IMG/VR virus record: IMGVR_UViG_3300044846_002405
Coordinates: 1 to 28,754 of that record
DNA: 28,754 nt
DNA from: a virus
Direction: 5' to 3' (one strand)
The notes under the pieces were generated by a model that saw only the letters and a program-made list of their open reading frames with translations, did not search any database and was not told where the DNA came from. Below are positions 16,866-23,007 of the stretch, piece by piece. A program made the position numbers and the translations under genes. Every line of letters begins with the position of its first letter. Within the stretch, counting starts at the first letter, position 1.

Positions 16866-18015
16866 GATCTTCTGTCCCCGTGATTCCATCCCATGTTATG
16901 ACTTCGGCAAAGCCATTAAATACAACACCTTCGTGCTGAACAAATGCTTCCCCATCCCAGATAAGGTCATCTAGTAACACATCAACAATGCGTTTTTCGA
17001 CAACACCATCAACTGCATCATACACAGTTAGCCGTGTATCGGCAACTACACACGCACTCCAACGACCTGTTCTGGCTCCGTAATACAACAAAGGTACAGG
17101 TAATAAGCTACTTCTGTTGGGGCGTTCAGCAATTGCGATAAACCGCTGACTGCGGGTCTCTTCAAGTGTAGATCTAGTGCCCAGCCTAGCTGCAACAATC
17201 GCTTGTACCCTAGGGTCATCATGTTCAGCTAAAGCTTTAAATCCTTCATCAGTCTTGGCAAAGGCATAAGTCTCTACGCCTTTACTATTATGCTTCATCG
17301 GAGGTTCAACACCAAACATATCAAGCACTGAAGCAAACTTCTGGTTAGACATTAAGTCTTCTTTACTGACCCCGCAGTCTATTAGCAACTGTTCTTTTTG
17401 CTGCTGTACATCTGCTAAGTGAGCTTCTAATACATCTCTATCTAATAACAGCTGCGGGTCGGTGTACATCCTAATGGTTATATCAATTAGCTTTAATTCT
17501 GCTGTTGTGAACTTAGGACGCATTGCCATAAACAGTTTATACGTCAGCTCTACGTCATTGGTGCAATACCCAGCATATGCCTCGATTTCAGCTTCAGAGA
17601 AATCAGCTCTTCGCATACCAATAGCGTTATGTACTTCGATACCTTTCTTACCTAACTCATAATACTCGGCTAATGCAGCTAAACTACCACCTACTGATAC
17701 TGCGTGTAACGCACGTGCCATACTCAGAGTACATACAATTGCCTTAGGGTGAATACCGAATCGCCAACCAAGAATAGCACCATCAAACATGGCATTGTGA
17801 GCAACAACCATACTATTAGCCCAATCAAACTGAGATAACCACTGCTTAGTAGCTTCAAAAGACCCAGTAAACCATTGGGTCTTCTCGTTATTTTTCTTTA
17901 CAGCAATACCGATAGCTTCAAAGCGAAAGTCATTTACATATGCTTCCGTAGTCATCTTAGACAACGAGTATTCTTTTGAGTAAAAAGATTCAAAGTCGAG
18001 TGTTAGAAGGTTCAT
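16729..18015 (-). CDS. polA: DNA polymerase family A, N-terminal fragment (3'-5' exonuclease, start of polymerase domain) followed by N-intein
   Basis: 428 residues from MNLLTLDFES; upstream in-frame codons lack this conserved start and would run far into the preceding gene, whereas this ATG overlaps its stop as ATGA. Exonuclease motifs: Exo I LDFES (Asp7, Glu9), Exo II VVAHNAMFDGAIL (about 93-105), Exo III YAGYCTNDVELT (about 168-179). The polymerase domain begins before LLYYGARTGRWSA, the conserved TGR-S motif, which is cut after Ala321. Residues 322-428 are the N-terminal intein half, Cys322 being intein residue 1. The C-terminal tail after about residue 410 overlaps the HNH gene. After splicing, 321 plus 295 residues would give a 616-residue polymerase of normal phage length. 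Confidence 0.9.
   Translation of the reverse strand: MNLLTLDFESFYSKEYSLSKMTTEAYVNDFRFEAIGIAVKKNNEKTQWFTGSFEATKQWLSQFDWANSMVVAHNAMFDGAILGWRFGIHPKAIVCTLSMARALHAVSVGGSLAALAEYYELGKKGIEVHNAIGMRRADFSEAEIEAYAGYCTNDVELTYKLFMAMRPKFTTAELKLIDITIRMYTDPQLLLDRDVLEAHLADVQQQKEQLLIDCGVSKEDLMSNQKFASVLDMFGVEPPMKHNSKGVETYAFAKTDEGFKALAEHDDPRVQAIVAARLGTRSTLEETRSQRFIAIAERPNRSSLLPVPLLYYGARTGRWSACVVADTRLTVYDAVDGVVEKRIVDVLLDDLIWDGEAFVQHEGVVFNGFAEVITWDGITGTEDHVIFTEDGERSLHSAMQAECRIKVAGAVTQDAVDAARKLSSTNQT
16732..17052 (-). other. N-terminal split-intein segment (IntN, 107 residues)
   Basis: It begins with Cys at 17050-17052 directly after TGRWSA. Block A is CVVADTRLTVYD; the middle has LIWDGEAFVQHEGVVFNG; block B is ITGTEDHVIFTEDG with the T-x-x-H core (Thr60, His63). 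The order and spacing match phage PolA mini-inteins. The segment stops after 107 residues with no block F or G, which are found on the separate C fragment about 600 bases downstream. Confidence 0.9.
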
Positions 18016-18260
18016 CCAAAATACCCCAAGACACGAGCTGCCCACAATGCATTTGTGGTAATATGCCCTGCAAACCAAAATCTTATAATCCTTCGCATCA
18101 CTAAGATTTGCCCAACTGCTTGGCCTATTAAGTCTTTATCCCCCTCATCAATGCAATTAGCAGACTCTCTGTAACCTAACAAACACATAACTAATATGTG
18201 TGCTGGTATAGATGGGTCGTACCTAAGAGGTATTGTTTTGAAACCATCAGTCTCTTTCAT
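18012..18260 (-). CDS. Small protein of unknown function
   Basis: 82 residues. The stop overlaps the polymerase N-fragment start as ATGA, and the start overlaps the upstream gene by 14 bases, so it is part of the translated operon. It contains CLLGYRESANCIDEGDKDLI and a hydrophobic, Arg-rich C-terminus (MRRIIRFWFAGHITTNALWA). No family was recognised. Confidence 0.6.
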   Translation of the reverse strand: MKETDGFKTIPLRYDPSIPAHILVMCLLGYRESANCIDEGDKDLIGQAVGQILVMRRIIRFWFAGHITTNALWAARVLGYFG

Positions 18261-18459
18261 CTTTTATCCCCTCTAAGTACTTATCTGCCATTTGTGTTGC
18301 CACCTCTTCACTAATCAAAGCGGAAATATCTTCGCCTTTATGCCTAACCGCTTCTACCCAGCACTCCTCTGGGTTCCCCGGGTCTGACGAAGTCTGTGCC
18401 TCAGGTGCTTCATAATAAAAGTCTACGTCTAACTCAATACCTTCAAATGTGAAATTCAT
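18247..18459 (-). CDS. Small acidic protein of unknown function
   Basis: 70 residues, strongly acidic, starting MNFTFEGIELDVDFYYEA and containing NPEECWVEAV. The start overlaps the VRR-NUC stop by 17 bases. The opening beta-strand-like pattern (F-x-F-x-G-x-x-x-x-V-x-F) recalls small conserved phage proteins that begin with 'v.v.g....V.ydy.p', often found next to phage nucleases. No function can be assigned. Confidence 0.65.
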   Translation of the reverse strand: MNFTFEGIELDVDFYYEAPEAQTSSDPGNPEECWVEAVRHKGEDISALISEEVATQMADKYLEGIKDERD

Positions 18460-18751
18460 TTTTCATCTCCTTCAGAACTTGTTTAAGTTCATCTAAGTTA
18501 TGCTCATTAACCACTAGTGATATACCACCAGCTTCTTTTATTCGATTCAACTCCCTATCTTGGAGTGCCGTTGTTTTGCCTTTTCCTGCTTTAGCTTCTA
18601 TACCTATAAACTTACCGTTTAAACACCCTATGAAGTCTGGAACACCTATCTTGGAGTACATCCCACCAATAGGCATAAAGTAATAAACACCATATTCTTT
18701 TAATAGCTTGGTTATCTTATCTTTAACCAAGCCCTCTGGCGTTTTCGCCAT
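18443..18751 (-). CDS. VRR-NUC domain nuclease
   Basis: 102 residues, with AGGAGG before the ATG. It is a single VRR-NUC (PD-(D/E)XK) domain: GVPDFIG (Pro38-Asp39), FIGIEAKAGKGK with the catalytic Glu52-x-Lys54, then Gln64 in LQDRELNRI and AGGISLVV. Stand-alone VRR-NUC proteins of this size are common in phages and are thought to resolve branched DNA structures. It lies upstream of the polymerase and downstream of thyX in the replication operon. Full domain length is present and no residue is missing. Confidence 0.88.
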   Translation of the reverse strand: MAKTPEGLVKDKITKLLKEYGVYYFMPIGGMYSKIGVPDFIGCLNGKFIGIEAKAGKGKTTALQDRELNRIKEAGGISLVVNEHNLDELKQVLKEMKNEFHI

Positions 18752-18875
18752 AATGCCTCCTCTTGGACTCTAATGTCCGTTCAGTATTTAGCACTCTTGC
18801 GCAAACGGTGTGGTATAGCTTGGTTGGATAGGCTGTTTCAAATTGCTCTCCGCAGTACCCACAAGTTTTAGTCAT
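18723..18875 (-). CDS. Small zinc-finger-like protein, 50 residues
   Basis: The start at MTKTCGYCG is preferred because it precedes the zinc motif and avoids the overlap with thyX; a longer form from 18929 is possible. CGYCGEQF and, 14 residues later, HTVCAR give a C-x2-C...H-x2-C pattern that could bind zinc. The rest is basic (TLESKRRHYGE). It overlaps the VRR-NUC start by 29 bases. No specific family was recognised. Confidence 0.55.
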   Translation of the reverse strand: MTKTCGYCGEQFETAYPTKLYHTVCARVLNTERTLESKRRHYGENARGLG

Positions 18876-18912
18876 CTTAGGCTTTAAGCTTTTCCTAAGC
18901 AGTAGTCGTGCT

Positions 18913-19491
18913 TCATAAGATAGAGGCATCGGGTTCACCAAAAATAATTGGCGCAATCTCTTGCAATTGTCTTTCAATCTCTGCTGCTACATCACGCACT
19001 TCTTTCTGCGCGTGTTTAGTGTTGCGAAGTTCAATAAAATCTTTCCATGCTTGGTAGTTACCAGCTACATATAGTTCAGTTGCTTGTGCTTGGGGTAACC
19101 AGAACCGTGCATCTTGTTTAGACATTCCGGAACCGCGCAATTCGTTGTACAGCTCTCTGGCTTCTTGTTCAAACAAAATAATAGAGTCTTTCGTATCACT
19201 ATTTAATTTATCAAACCCCGGCGGTCTTATGAATTCCGCATCAGATTCATCGCAATAGCGACTAGACCGTACAAGATAATCAAGATGCTTACTACGAGTA
19301 AGTTGAGCGAGGCATACTCTACTAATGCCTTCAACTTTAAATACGACATGACCAAACCGTAAAACACTAAGATGTCCGACACTAATAATATGAGCCAATC
19401 GAGTATCATCATTCCCTTCTCTCCCGTAGCATATTCCTGAATATTTCCCTATCAACATAGGGTCCGTATAATTTTCTAGCGTAACTTTCAT
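18913..19491 (-). CDS. thyX: Flavin-dependent thymidylate synthase ThyX
   Basis: 192 residues. It makes dTMP from dUMP using FAD, NADPH and methylene-tetrahydrofolate. Visible family features are SVGHLSVLRFGHVVFKVEGI, SRVCLAQL, the ThyX motif region at residues 66-76, SSRYCDES, and the C-terminal WKDFIELRNTKHAQKEVRD helix (LR....AQ.E.R). The ThyX motif, normally R-H-R-x7-S, reads R66-S67-K68-x7-S76. The ATG overlaps the stop of the inserted HNH gene as ATGA. A second, broken copy of the first ten codons lies at 20041-20088, upstream of that HNH gene. It supplies dTMP for phage DNA synthesis. Confidence 0.88.
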   Translation of the reverse strand: MKVTLENYTDPMLIGKYSGICYGREGNDDTRLAHIISVGHLSVLRFGHVVFKVEGISRVCLAQLTRSKHLDYLVRSSRYCDESDAEFIRPPGFDKLNSDTKDSIILFEQEARELYNELRGSGMSKQDARFWLPQAQATELYVAGNYQAWKDFIELRNTKHAQKEVRDVAAEIERQLQEIAPIIFGEPDASIL

Positions 19492-19493
19492 AA
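19481..19493 (-). repeat. Direct repeat, copy 1: functional thyX 5' end
   Basis: TTATGAAAGTTAC on the - strand, identical to 20078-20090. The similarity continues for 22 more bases with 7 differences, all but two codon-silent. Confidence 0.85.
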
Positions 19494-19985
19494 ATCATCC
19501 TCGATGTGATATTTTTTCTTGCCATCAAGATAGGCTTTGTGAGCTTCAGCAGGATCATGGTATGTGCCTAAACTTTTATTTTTGCCATCAACCCTGATCC
19601 TAGCCCACCATCTTTTTAATTGTGGGTGCCATGAAACACCGGCGTACCCAGATTTGTTGTTTTTGTTTAGCTTAGTTCTGTTTCTCCCATTTAATCTATC
19701 TGTGGCTAAACGTAAATTTGATATTCTATTATCGTCTCGGTTTCCATTTATGTGGTCTATTATGGTTTTAGGAAACTCTCCATTTACATATAGCCAAGCT
19801 AATCTATGTGCTTTATATGAAATACTATCAATACTAATTAGTCGATACCCTTCATTGTTAGTGCCTCCAGCTATTACTCCTTGTTTAGCCAAACCACTTC
19901 TGTCGTTCCTCCACACAAAAATCCCTGTATCTTGGCTATATTCAAGTAACTCTTTTAGTCTTTCATGGCTAACTTTATCTCGCAT
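19488..19985 (-). CDS. HNH endonuclease with C-terminal AP2 DNA-binding domain (homing type), inserted at the thyX start
   Basis: 165 residues. The HNH core runs from His60 (YKAHRLAWLYVNGEFPK) through IIDHINGNRDDNRISNLR (Asp77-His78, Asn81, Asn90) to the later Asn residues near 99-102. The AP2-type DNA-binding domain follows: KSGYAGVSWHPQLKRWWARI ... LGTYHDPAEAHKAY (111-154). This order is that of free-standing phage homing endonucleases. It has its own promoter and ribosome site (GTGAGG, 8 bases before ATG). The stop overlaps the thyX start, recreating the same TTATGA junction seen at the relic start upstream. No key residue is missing, so it may be active. Confidence 0.9.
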   Translation of the reverse strand: MRDKVSHERLKELLEYSQDTGIFVWRNDRSGLAKQGVIAGGTNNEGYRLISIDSISYKAHRLAWLYVNGEFPKTIIDHINGNRDDNRISNLRLATDRLNGRNRTKLNKNNKSGYAGVSWHPQLKRWWARIRVDGKNKSLGTYHDPAEAHKAYLDGKKKYHIEDDL

Positions 19986-20016
19986 AAAAATACCTCACTT
20001 CTAATTTGTTATAGGT

Positions 20017-20044
20017 ATAATACGCTTTTATTTTGTTATGTCAA
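20017..20044 (-). promoter_or_regulatory. Sigma70-type promoter of the inserted HNH gene
   Basis: TTGACA (20044-20039) and TATTAT (20022-20017) are separated by 16 bases on the - strand. The -35 box overlaps the TGA that ends the thyX relic. Transcription should start near 20010 and read the HNH gene and thyX. Confidence 0.7.
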
Positions 20045-20088
20045 CTCAAGTTAGACGGGTCTGTGTATTGTTCTAATGTAACTTTCAT
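20041..20088 (-). pseudogene. thyX: Relic of the thyX 5' end (15 codons)
   Basis: It reads MKVTLEQYTDP and then SNLS before a stop, against MKVTLENYTDP in the intact gene: 10 of 11 residues are the same, with mostly synonymous base changes. Its ATG overlaps the stop of the upstream membrane-protein gene as ATGA, the coupling thyX itself would have had before the HNH insertion. It is separated from the intact start by 597 bases. Confidence 0.85.
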
Positions 20089-20090
20089 AA
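20078..20090 (-). repeat. Direct repeat, copy 2: relic thyX 5' end
   Basis: TTATGAAAGTTAC on the - strand, identical to 19481-19493. The two copies bracket the HNH gene. Confidence 0.85.
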
Positions 20091-20360
20091 CCCTAAAAAA
20101 CTCCATTCAATTAACTTACCAACAGCCAAGCCCATCATTGTCATGATGATGAAAAACATCGCAGTAACTCTACCTCGTAGGTGTACAACTAAGCTACGTT
20201 CCTCCCATTTCCTTTCTTGTTCTTCTTTGTACATGTCGTACATTAGTTTCTCTTGCGCTTTGTAATCATCAAGTAGCTGTTTAGCCTCTTCATACCGAAC
20301 AAACTCACCTTGCTCTGACTCTTTCATGCGCCAAAAATGTTTTGTGCTGTATCTTTGCAT
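20085..20360 (-). CDS. Small protein with coiled coil and C-terminal membrane helix
   Basis: 91 residues from the ATG at 20360, which overlaps the preceding stop as TGATG; a TTG two codons upstream is less likely. The first 60 residues are charged and helical (MKESEQGEFVRYEEAKQLLD, then EEQERKWEERS). Residues about 66-85 are hydrophobic (TAMFFIIMTMMGLAVGKLI), a single C-terminal membrane segment. This tail-anchored layout occurs in phage proteins of unknown function, including some lysis accessory proteins. The GGAGG ribosome site is well placed. It was probably the gene directly upstream of thyX before the HNH insertion. Confidence 0.7.
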   Translation of the reverse strand: MQRYSTKHFWRMKESEQGEFVRYEEAKQLLDDYKAQEKLMYDMYKEEQERKWEERSLVVHLRGRVTAMFFIIMTMMGLAVGKLIEWSFLGL

Positions 20361-20533
20361 CACCAAACCTCCGTTCCAACCGTATGTTTATTGTTTGCTT
20401 GTATCCGTCTCTTCCAACTCAGATGAGATTCTCTGTTACTTACCATCGGTACAAATTTTCTGCGATTCAATCGCGCCTCTGATAGCGCTATGCTTAATGT
20501 GCTGTTGGCTATTCTGTATTCTTTTCTAATCAT
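20360..20533 (-). CDS. Small basic protein, 57 residues
   Basis: Begins MIRKEYRIANSTLSIALSEA and ends TVGTEVW; basic and Ser/Arg/Asn-rich. The ATG overlaps the end of the upstream gene (ATGATTAG) and the stop overlaps the next ATG as TGATG, so it fills an otherwise empty 160-base gap with tight coupling at both ends. No family was recognised. The overlap pattern is the main evidence that it is real. Confidence 0.55.
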   Translation of the reverse strand: MIRKEYRIANSTLSIALSEARLNRRKFVPMVSNRESHLSWKRRIQANNKHTVGTEVW

Positions 20534-20735
20534 TAATCACCCCCAGGGTGTGTAGTTCACCAAGCTTTATTAAGAACAACGCTTGCTCTCTTGTCATGCG
20601 TGACGATCTCACCGCTAACGTATCGTTTTCATCGTAACCTAGTATGAGTACATCATTTAAGTTCATTTGCTTAGCATCATCTAATGCTTGCTCTACCGTG
20701 TAAGTGGTTGCTGCAGGTAACTTACTTACCTTCAT
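20526..20735 (-). CDS. Small conserved phage protein of unknown function
   Basis: 69 residues from MKVSKLPAATTYTVEQAL, chosen because GGGAG lies about 8 bases upstream and the preceding in-frame codons overlap the upstream gene in an unlikely composition. It contains DVLILGYDENDTLAVRSS and RMTREQALFLIKLGELHTLG, a pattern I recall from short phage proteins (a beta hairpin followed by a helix). It overlaps the upstream stop by 14 bases. Function unknown. Confidence 0.65.
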   Translation of the reverse strand: MKVSKLPAATTYTVEQALDDAKQMNLNDVLILGYDENDTLAVRSSRMTREQALFLIKLGELHTLGVIND

Positions 20736-20928
20736 TCGTTTTCTCCCGTTCTGCAAGCATGGCATCTGCCATCGCATAACAATCTTTCGCAATTTCAAAG
20801 CGCGTGTCGTATGGTCCAACAATCCATGGCCTTGTGTTTAAGGCCTTAGCCGCAAAATAATCGCGCAAGGTAATTCCTGTTTGACCATCAGAATCTGGAA
20901 ACGCTGGCCCACCGTTTTTATTATTCAT
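20722..20928 (-). CDS. Small conserved phage protein (NGGPAFP family)
   Basis: 68 residues: NGGPAFPDSD, then TGITLRDYFAAKAL and CYAMADAMLAERE. This combination is a recurrent short protein of phages and prophages with no established role. The start overlaps the upstream stop as ATGA. It belongs to the run of small coupled genes at 20085-21847. Confidence 0.75.
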   Translation of the reverse strand: MNNKNGGPAFPDSDGQTGITLRDYFAAKALNTRPWIVGPYDTRFEIAKDCYAMADAMLAEREKTNEGK

Positions 20929-21293
20929 CCGTTTTCTCCTTTAGCTTTACCAATTTCAGCAGCGGCTCTTACGATTGCTCGCCTTGTTGCGGCGTAAGGG
21001 TCGTCACCGTGAGTTTCTGGATGTATGCCAGTTAATTTTTGTTTAGTGTGCCAAGGAGTTGTTACGTCGGTGACTGCACCCCAATGGCAAAACCCACCTA
21101 TATTAATTGTCATATTAAGTTTCACCGCCAGTCTTAGCGCGTCTGCATCAGAGTTAAGAGGATTCCAACCATGTGTATCACCGGGGATCTTGTAGTAGTA
21201 ATAGATAAACCCGCCCTCATCCTTCCACTCCTCGGATAAAAGTTCAATCCCAACCGCCTTAGCTGCAAGTTCTAATAGCTCTTTGTCGTTCAT
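20925..21293 (-). CDS. Small conserved phage protein, Phage ABA sandwich-like
   Basis: 122 residues from the ATG at 21293, which overlaps the upstream stop as ATGA; an in-frame start nine codons earlier is less likely. It contains DTHGWNPLNSDADALRLAVK and a C-terminal ATRRAIVRAAAEIGKAK. WNPL..D.DA.RLA together with RRAIVRAAAEIG is the signature I associate with the phage ABA sandwich domain, found in many phage genomes without known function. Confidence 0.7.
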   Translation of the reverse strand: MNDKELLELAAKAVGIELLSEEWKDEGGFIYYYYKIPGDTHGWNPLNSDADALRLAVKLNMTINIGGFCHWGAVTDVTTPWHTKQKLTGIHPETHGDDPYAATRRAIVRAAAEIGKAKGENG

Positions 21294-21847
21294 CGTATTT
21301 TTCCCGTTTGTTTTACCCATTCGTTTTCTCCCTTAGCTTTAGCAATTGCCCGAAGTGCATCACCTAAAACGCCTTTTTTGTCGGCGTAGTAGCTCATGGG
21401 AAGCTCGTCGCCGGTGTGAAGTTTTGGTAGGGCGTTGATTAATGCTTGAAGCAACTCATCCCGTTGTGAAGCTTTTATTTGCAATTCTGTCAGCTTATTT
21501 TCTGGCACTGTAACCGTGCTAAATTTACGCTCATAACCTTCCGGTGGTGTGCAGGTATGTACCCAATCTGGGTTACCTGATAATCGTTTTCCACACCGTG
21601 GGCAGAAGTTAAACCTTACCGCTTGCTCTTGGTCTGCCTGTCCTTGTATCCCCGCACCTTCAACATGCTCTCGAAGTTTGCTTTCTCGTTGTCGTCCATC
21701 GCTTTCGGCAGTATGAACCCCTTCATCCAATTCGACCCTTTCTTCGGTGGCTTTTTTGTTAAATATAGCTTCGTAATTTTCATCGAATCGTCTCTTGTTT
21801 GTTGGGCGTGGGGTGCTACCCTTGCCGCCGTGTGTTTGGCCTTTCAT
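21290..21847 (-). CDS. Phage protein with zinc-ribbon-like motif
   Basis: 185 residues. The N-terminus MKGQTHGGKGSTPRP is a conserved opening of short phage proteins. The middle (about 45-75) is acidic and charged. Residues 82-99 form a zinc-ribbon-like unit (CPRCGKRL ... HTC). The C-terminal half resembles short helical phage proteins (ELQIKASQRDELLQALINAL, ALRAIAKAKGE). It looks like a fusion of two small phage modules. GGAG lies 8 bases before the ATG. Function unknown. Confidence 0.65.
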   Translation of the reverse strand: MKGQTHGGKGSTPRPTNKRRFDENYEAIFNKKATEERVELDEGVHTAESDGRQRESKLREHVEGAGIQGQADQEQAVRFNFCPRCGKRLSGNPDWVHTCTPPEGYERKFSTVTVPENKLTELQIKASQRDELLQALINALPKLHTGDELPMSYYADKKGVLGDALRAIAKAKGENEWVKQTGKIR

Positions 21848-21850
21848 TTC

Positions 21851-22432
21851 TTATTCTCCATATCTATGCATCTCTGGCAGTGTTATTCTCGCAAACACTC
21901 GATGGACATCATCATTTACAGGCAATGACTCATGGATAAAATGATTGTTGCCATAATAGACGGTGTTACGCTTCAGTATGAACGGAGAATTTAGTTTTAT
22001 CTTTGAACAATCCCCGCCAACATCTGGCAGGCCATCAAATTCACCTTGCCAACCTAAGCATGATTCATAGTTTGAGGCTAAAATGATGCCACCCGTCTCT
22101 GCGTTATATGATCTTTGGTGAAATTGCGACGTAATAGCTGGACCGTTTTCCCCCACTTTCCACCCACTACCCCAATCTAATGTGTCAGCATCGTAGTTAC
22201 CATCCGTATGAGGGCCTCCACGCCTTAACGTCTCTCCTTTGTGTAACTTTTTCCCGTGGATAGTTAAAAACCCTACCCCACTGGCATTGATACCGACTAA
22301 CAATTGCTTAGCCACCCCTTTAAACAAATCGTTTAACCCTTCCAAGGTCAAAAGATCAAATGGGATCATTTGGTATTCACCTTCTATTAAAGGTAACTCT
22401 ATTGTGTTTGTCATAGTAACTATACTTTTCAT
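21851..22432 (-). CDS. 2-oxoglutarate/Fe(II) oxygenase-like protein
   Basis: 193 residues. RRGGPHTDGNY gives the H-x-D metal pair (His75, Asp77), NNHFIHESLP the distal His167, and VHRVFARITLP an Arg suitable for 2-oxoglutarate binding (Arg178 or Arg182). Residues between are strand-rich (TGGIILASNYESCLGW), as expected for a double-stranded beta helix. I recall closely similar proteins in aquatic phages. Substrate is unknown: a nucleic acid base, a protein or a small molecule. The ATG overlaps the upstream stop as ATGA. Membership of the fold is inferred from the H-x-D...H...R layout. Confidence 0.65.
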   Translation of the reverse strand: MKSIVTMTNTIELPLIEGEYQMIPFDLLTLEGLNDLFKGVAKQLLVGINASGVGFLTIHGKKLHKGETLRRGGPHTDGNYDADTLDWGSGWKVGENGPAITSQFHQRSYNAETGGIILASNYESCLGWQGEFDGLPDVGGDCSKIKLNSPFILKRNTVYYGNNHFIHESLPVNDDVHRVFARITLPEMHRYGE

Positions 22433-23007
22433 TTCTTAACCTCAATTAACACATCTTTAACTTCCATCGTACGACTAGCCTTTAACTCGTTTAGATATTC
22501 TTGTAACCATTTAATTCGATTCTCCCTATTACGAACCTCTGGGTATTTTATTAAGTCTAACGCCTCACCTAACTTAGCTATAAAATTACTTCTATCAGTA
22601 CCCCTTTTAGCCGCATACTGATTTATCTCAGCGTTACCCGATAATTCTGCCATCCTAGCGAGACTATCTTTCAAGGTATCAATCTCGCTGTATAATTTAA
22701 GCATTTCATGTTGATGGCTTCCTACCAAATCGTGGTCGTTTATTAAGTCTAATCGCGCAGCACTTAGATCACTGATGTCTTTAACCAACTTCTTTATTAA
22801 CGCATCATTGTCCCGCTCTGCTTGCTCGTAACCCTTCAGATACCCTGTTCTATATCCTTCGCTTAGTTCTTCAGGCGTGTAGTCTTTTATCTTATCCCCC
22901 TCGTCATCATAACCATGCGATTTAAGTATCAATGTGATTGCTTCATGGAACCATTCTGCTAAATGCTCAGGCACTCTACGTTCTACCCATGTATGTTCTT
23001 CGTTCAT
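22429..23007 (-). CDS. Coiled-coil protein of unknown function
   Basis: 192 residues, mostly charged helices. An N-terminal part (RRVPEHLAEWFHEAITLILK) is followed by YTPEELSEGYRTGYLKGYEQ and a long heptad-like stretch (about 85-120, LYSEIDTLKDSLARMAELS). No catalytic motif. Both ends overlap neighbours by 4 bases (ATGA), so it is part of the translated operon. Such proteins are common accessory genes in phages. Confidence 0.65.
   Translation of the reverse strand: MNEEHTWVERRVPEHLAEWFHEAITLILKSHGYDDEGDKIKDYTPEELSEGYRTGYLKGYEQAERDNDALIKKLVKDISDLSAARLDLINDHDLVGSHQHEMLKLYSEIDTLKDSLARMAELSGNAEINQYAAKRGTDRSNFIAKLGEALDLIKYPEVRNRENRIKWLQEYLNELKASRTMEVKDVLIEVKK

Noticed and set aside
16729-16889. 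Frameshift or sequencing error as the reason for the polymerase break
   Set aside because: The pieces carry matched intein halves, the C fragment has its own AGGAG and ATG, and the gene between encodes an intact HNH protein in another frame.
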